A stretch of DNA of 7,392 nt from JBJXHB01 sp046160725 (GTDB lineage Bacteria; Pseudomonadota; Gammaproteobacteria; Burkholderiales; Burkholderiaceae_C): assembly GCA_046160725.1 (NCBI GenBank), contig JBJXHB010000104.1:1-7392 (forward strand), in the 5' to 3' direction. Positions 6,192-7,392 of the stretch are shown here, piece after piece. The position numbers and the translations under genes are program-made. Numbering within the stretch: the first letter of the stretch is position 1; every line of letters begins with the position of its first letter. The notes below the pieces were generated by a model. It had not been told where the DNA came from. It did not search any database and saw only the letters and a program-made list of their open reading frames with translations.

Positions 6192-7059
6192 GGCCACCGT
6201 CCTGCCCGCGGCAGCGCCACGCCGGCCATGGCGGCTGGAGGGCCTGCCGTGGGCGTCGCTGCTGGTGCTGGCCCTGGTGCTGGCCGCCGCCGTCGGCGGC
6301 GAGGCGCTGGCACCGCACGACCCCAATGGCCTGGACCTGGCCGCAGCGCTCAAGCCGCCGGCCTGGGCTGCCAAGGGCAACTGGGCGTATCCCCTGGGCA
6401 CCGACAACCTCGGCCGCGACATCCTCAGCCGCATCATCGCCGGCGCCCGGGTATCGCTGCTGTCGGCCGGCTATGCCATCGCCCTGGCCGGCGTCGCCGG
6501 GGCCCTGATCGGCATGGTGTCGGGCTTCTTCGGCGGCTGGGTGGACACGGTGATCATGCGGCTGGTGGACATCCAGATGTCCATCCCGGCACTGGCCCTG
6601 GCGCTGGTGATCGCGGCGGTGTTCGGCGCCGACTTCACCACCGTGGTGATCGTCATCGTGGTCACCTACTGGACCTGGTATGCGCGCATCGTGCGCGGCG
6701 AGATCCTTTCGCTGAAGGAGCGCGACTACGTGGCCCTGGCGCGGGTGGCCGGCTGCGGCACCGCCACCATCTTCGCGCGCCACCTGCTGCCCAACATCAT
6801 GAACACGCTGCTGGTGCTGGCGTCGCTGCAGGTCGGGCAGGTCATCATCTTCGAGGCCTCGCTGAGCTTCCTGGGCCTGGGCATCCAGGCGCCGGACGTG
6901 TCCTGGGGGTTGATGCTGTCGGACGCGCGCAACAACCTGACCAACGCCTGGTGGGCCATCACCATGCCCGGCGTGGCCATCATGCTGACCTGCCTGGCAT
7001 CCAACATGCTGGGCGACTGGCTGCGCGACACCTTCGACCCCAAGCGGAGGCAGCTGTGA
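6181..7059 (+). CDS. DppC/OppC-type ABC transporter permease (right operon)
   Basis: This 292-aa permease pairs with the preceding DppB-type protein to form the channel. A cytoplasmic N-terminus (about 1-22) leads into a first helix (about 23-43). The hallmark PLGTDNLGRDILSR is at 71-84, followed by helices near 92-118, 134-150, 154-170, 208-230 and 256-276. The EAA-type loop is about 182-205 (DYVALARVAGCGTATIFARHLLPN), and SLSFLGLGIQAP (228-238) is strongly conserved in the family. The ATG at 6181 lies inside the last codons of the upstream gene (11-nt overlap) without a clear Shine-Dalgarno site, indicating translational coupling. Its stop overlaps the GTG of the ATPase gene. Length and motifs are intact. 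Confidence 0.95.
   Translation: MSAEATVLPAAAPRRPWRLEGLPWASLLVLALVLAAAVGGEALAPHDPNGLDLAAALKPPAWAAKGNWAYPLGTDNLGRDILSRIIAGARVSLLSAGYAIALAGVAGALIGMVSGFFGGWVDTVIMRLVDIQMSIPALALALVIAAVFGADFTTVVIVIVVTYWTWYARIVRGEILSLKERDYVALARVAGCGTATIFARHLLPNIMNTLLVLASLQVGQVIIFEASLSFLGLGIQAPDVSWGLMLSDARNNLTNAWWAITMPGVAIMLTCLASNMLGDWLRDTFDPKRRQL
7046..7050 (+). promoter_or_regulatory. Shine-Dalgarno site for the ATPase gene
   Basis: GGAGG lies 5 nt before the GTG at 7056, inside the last codons of the permease gene. It supports the GTG start and the 4-nt GTGA overlap. Confidence 0.7.
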
Positions 7060-7392
7060 CCAGCGCTGCGGCCGCGCCGGCCGGTACCGCGACAGCGCCG
7101 CTGCTGCAGGTGCGCGACCTGCAGGCGCACCTGTTCCTCAAGCGCGGCGTGCTGCGCGCGGTGGACGGTGTCAGCTTCGACCTGGTGGCCGGCCAGACGC
7201 TGGGCCTGGTGGGCGAGTCCGGCAGCGGCAAGAGCATGACCTGCGCGGCCATCATGCGGCTGCTGCCGCGCGGCAGCGGACGGATCGCCGCCGGCTCGAT
7301 CCGGTTGCATCGCGACGACGGCATGGTCGATCTGATCGGATTGGACGACGAGTCGATGCGCCGCGTGCGCGGCGCCGCGATCGGCATGGTCT
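7056..7392 (+). CDS. DppD/OppD-type ABC transporter ATP-binding protein, N-terminal part only
   Basis: The first 112 codons of a cytoplasmic nucleotide-binding subunit are present; the gene runs off the window at 7392. After a low-complexity Ala-rich leader (about 1-15) it reads PLLQVRDLQAHLFLKRGVLRAVDGVSFDLVAGQTLGLV, then the Walker A motif GESGSGKS at 53-60, followed by MTCAAIMRLLPRGSGRIAAGSI. This matches OppD/DppD subunits, which energise peptide-type importers. The sequence stops at AAIGMV, just where the Q-loop glutamine is expected, so the Q-loop, ABC signature and Walker B cannot be checked. The GTG start at 7056 overlaps the permease stop in GTGA and is supported by GGAGG at 7046-7050. 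A DppF-type partner ATPase gene, or a fused double ATPase, would be expected further right. Confidence 0.93.
   Translation, partial: MTSAAAAPAGTATAPLLQVRDLQAHLFLKRGVLRAVDGVSFDLVAGQTLGLVGESGSGKSMTCAAIMRLLPRGSGRIAAGSIRLHRDDGMVDLIGLDDESMRRVRGAAIGMV

Noticed and set aside
3660..6437. A 925-codon open frame on the minus strand opposite the right-hand transporter genes
   Set aside because: It is antisense to three well-supported genes. Its product is a low-complexity mix of Arg, Ala, Gln, His and Asp without domains, and it arises because G/C-rich third positions remove stop codons from the complementary frame.
1..7392. CRISPR array, insertion sequence, tRNA or phage-like system
   Set aside because: No regularly spaced repeats, transposase-like frames, terminal inverted repeats or tRNA-like folds were seen; the window is fully occupied by transporter and thiolase genes.

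Overview
The window is very GC-rich, with strong third-position G/C, densely packed genes and long spurious antisense frames. Base composition and protein style (for example the signal peptide ending AAAQAQ) suggest a betaproteobacterium of the Burkholderiales, perhaps near Comamonadaceae or Rubrivivax/Leptothrix-type genera. That placement is inference; no rRNA or other marker gene is present.

The content is two divergent operons reading away from one 342-bp intergenic region (3300-3641). The leftward operon (minus strand) runs: thiolase (2139-3299), DppB-type permease (1128-2081), DppC-type permease (229-1131), then the first 39 codons of a probable secreted substrate-binding protein (1-119, cut by the window edge). 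The rightward operon (plus strand) runs: family 5 substrate-binding protein (3642-5255), DppB-type permease (5271-6191), DppC-type permease (6181-7059), then the N-terminal part of a DppD/OppD-type ATPase (7056-7392, cut by the edge). Both therefore encode peptide/nickel/opine-type (Dpp/Opp) ABC importers. In each, the binding protein captures a ligand in the periplasm, the two permeases form the inner-membrane channel, and ATPases drive uptake. One ATPase is visible on the right; any ATPase of the left system lies outside the window or is shared.

The thiolase heading the left operon has the full catalytic set (Cys86, NEAF, GHPFGMTG with His342, Cys372). Its position suggests, by inference, that the imported compound is broken down to an acyl-CoA that undergoes thiolytic cleavage, rather than being an ordinary nutritional peptide. 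The ligand cannot be read from sequence.

The central intergenic region holds a plausible sigma70-type promoter for the right operon, a cluster of CATGGG half-sites and a GCGGAC/GTCCGC palindrome that could be operators. A GC-rich stem-loop lies just after the left DppC gene, before its binding-protein gene. I see no RNA genes, insertion sequences, CRISPR arrays or phage genes, and no clearly novel system. The noteworthy points are the paired divergent importers, the thiolase linkage and the repeated intergenic motifs.
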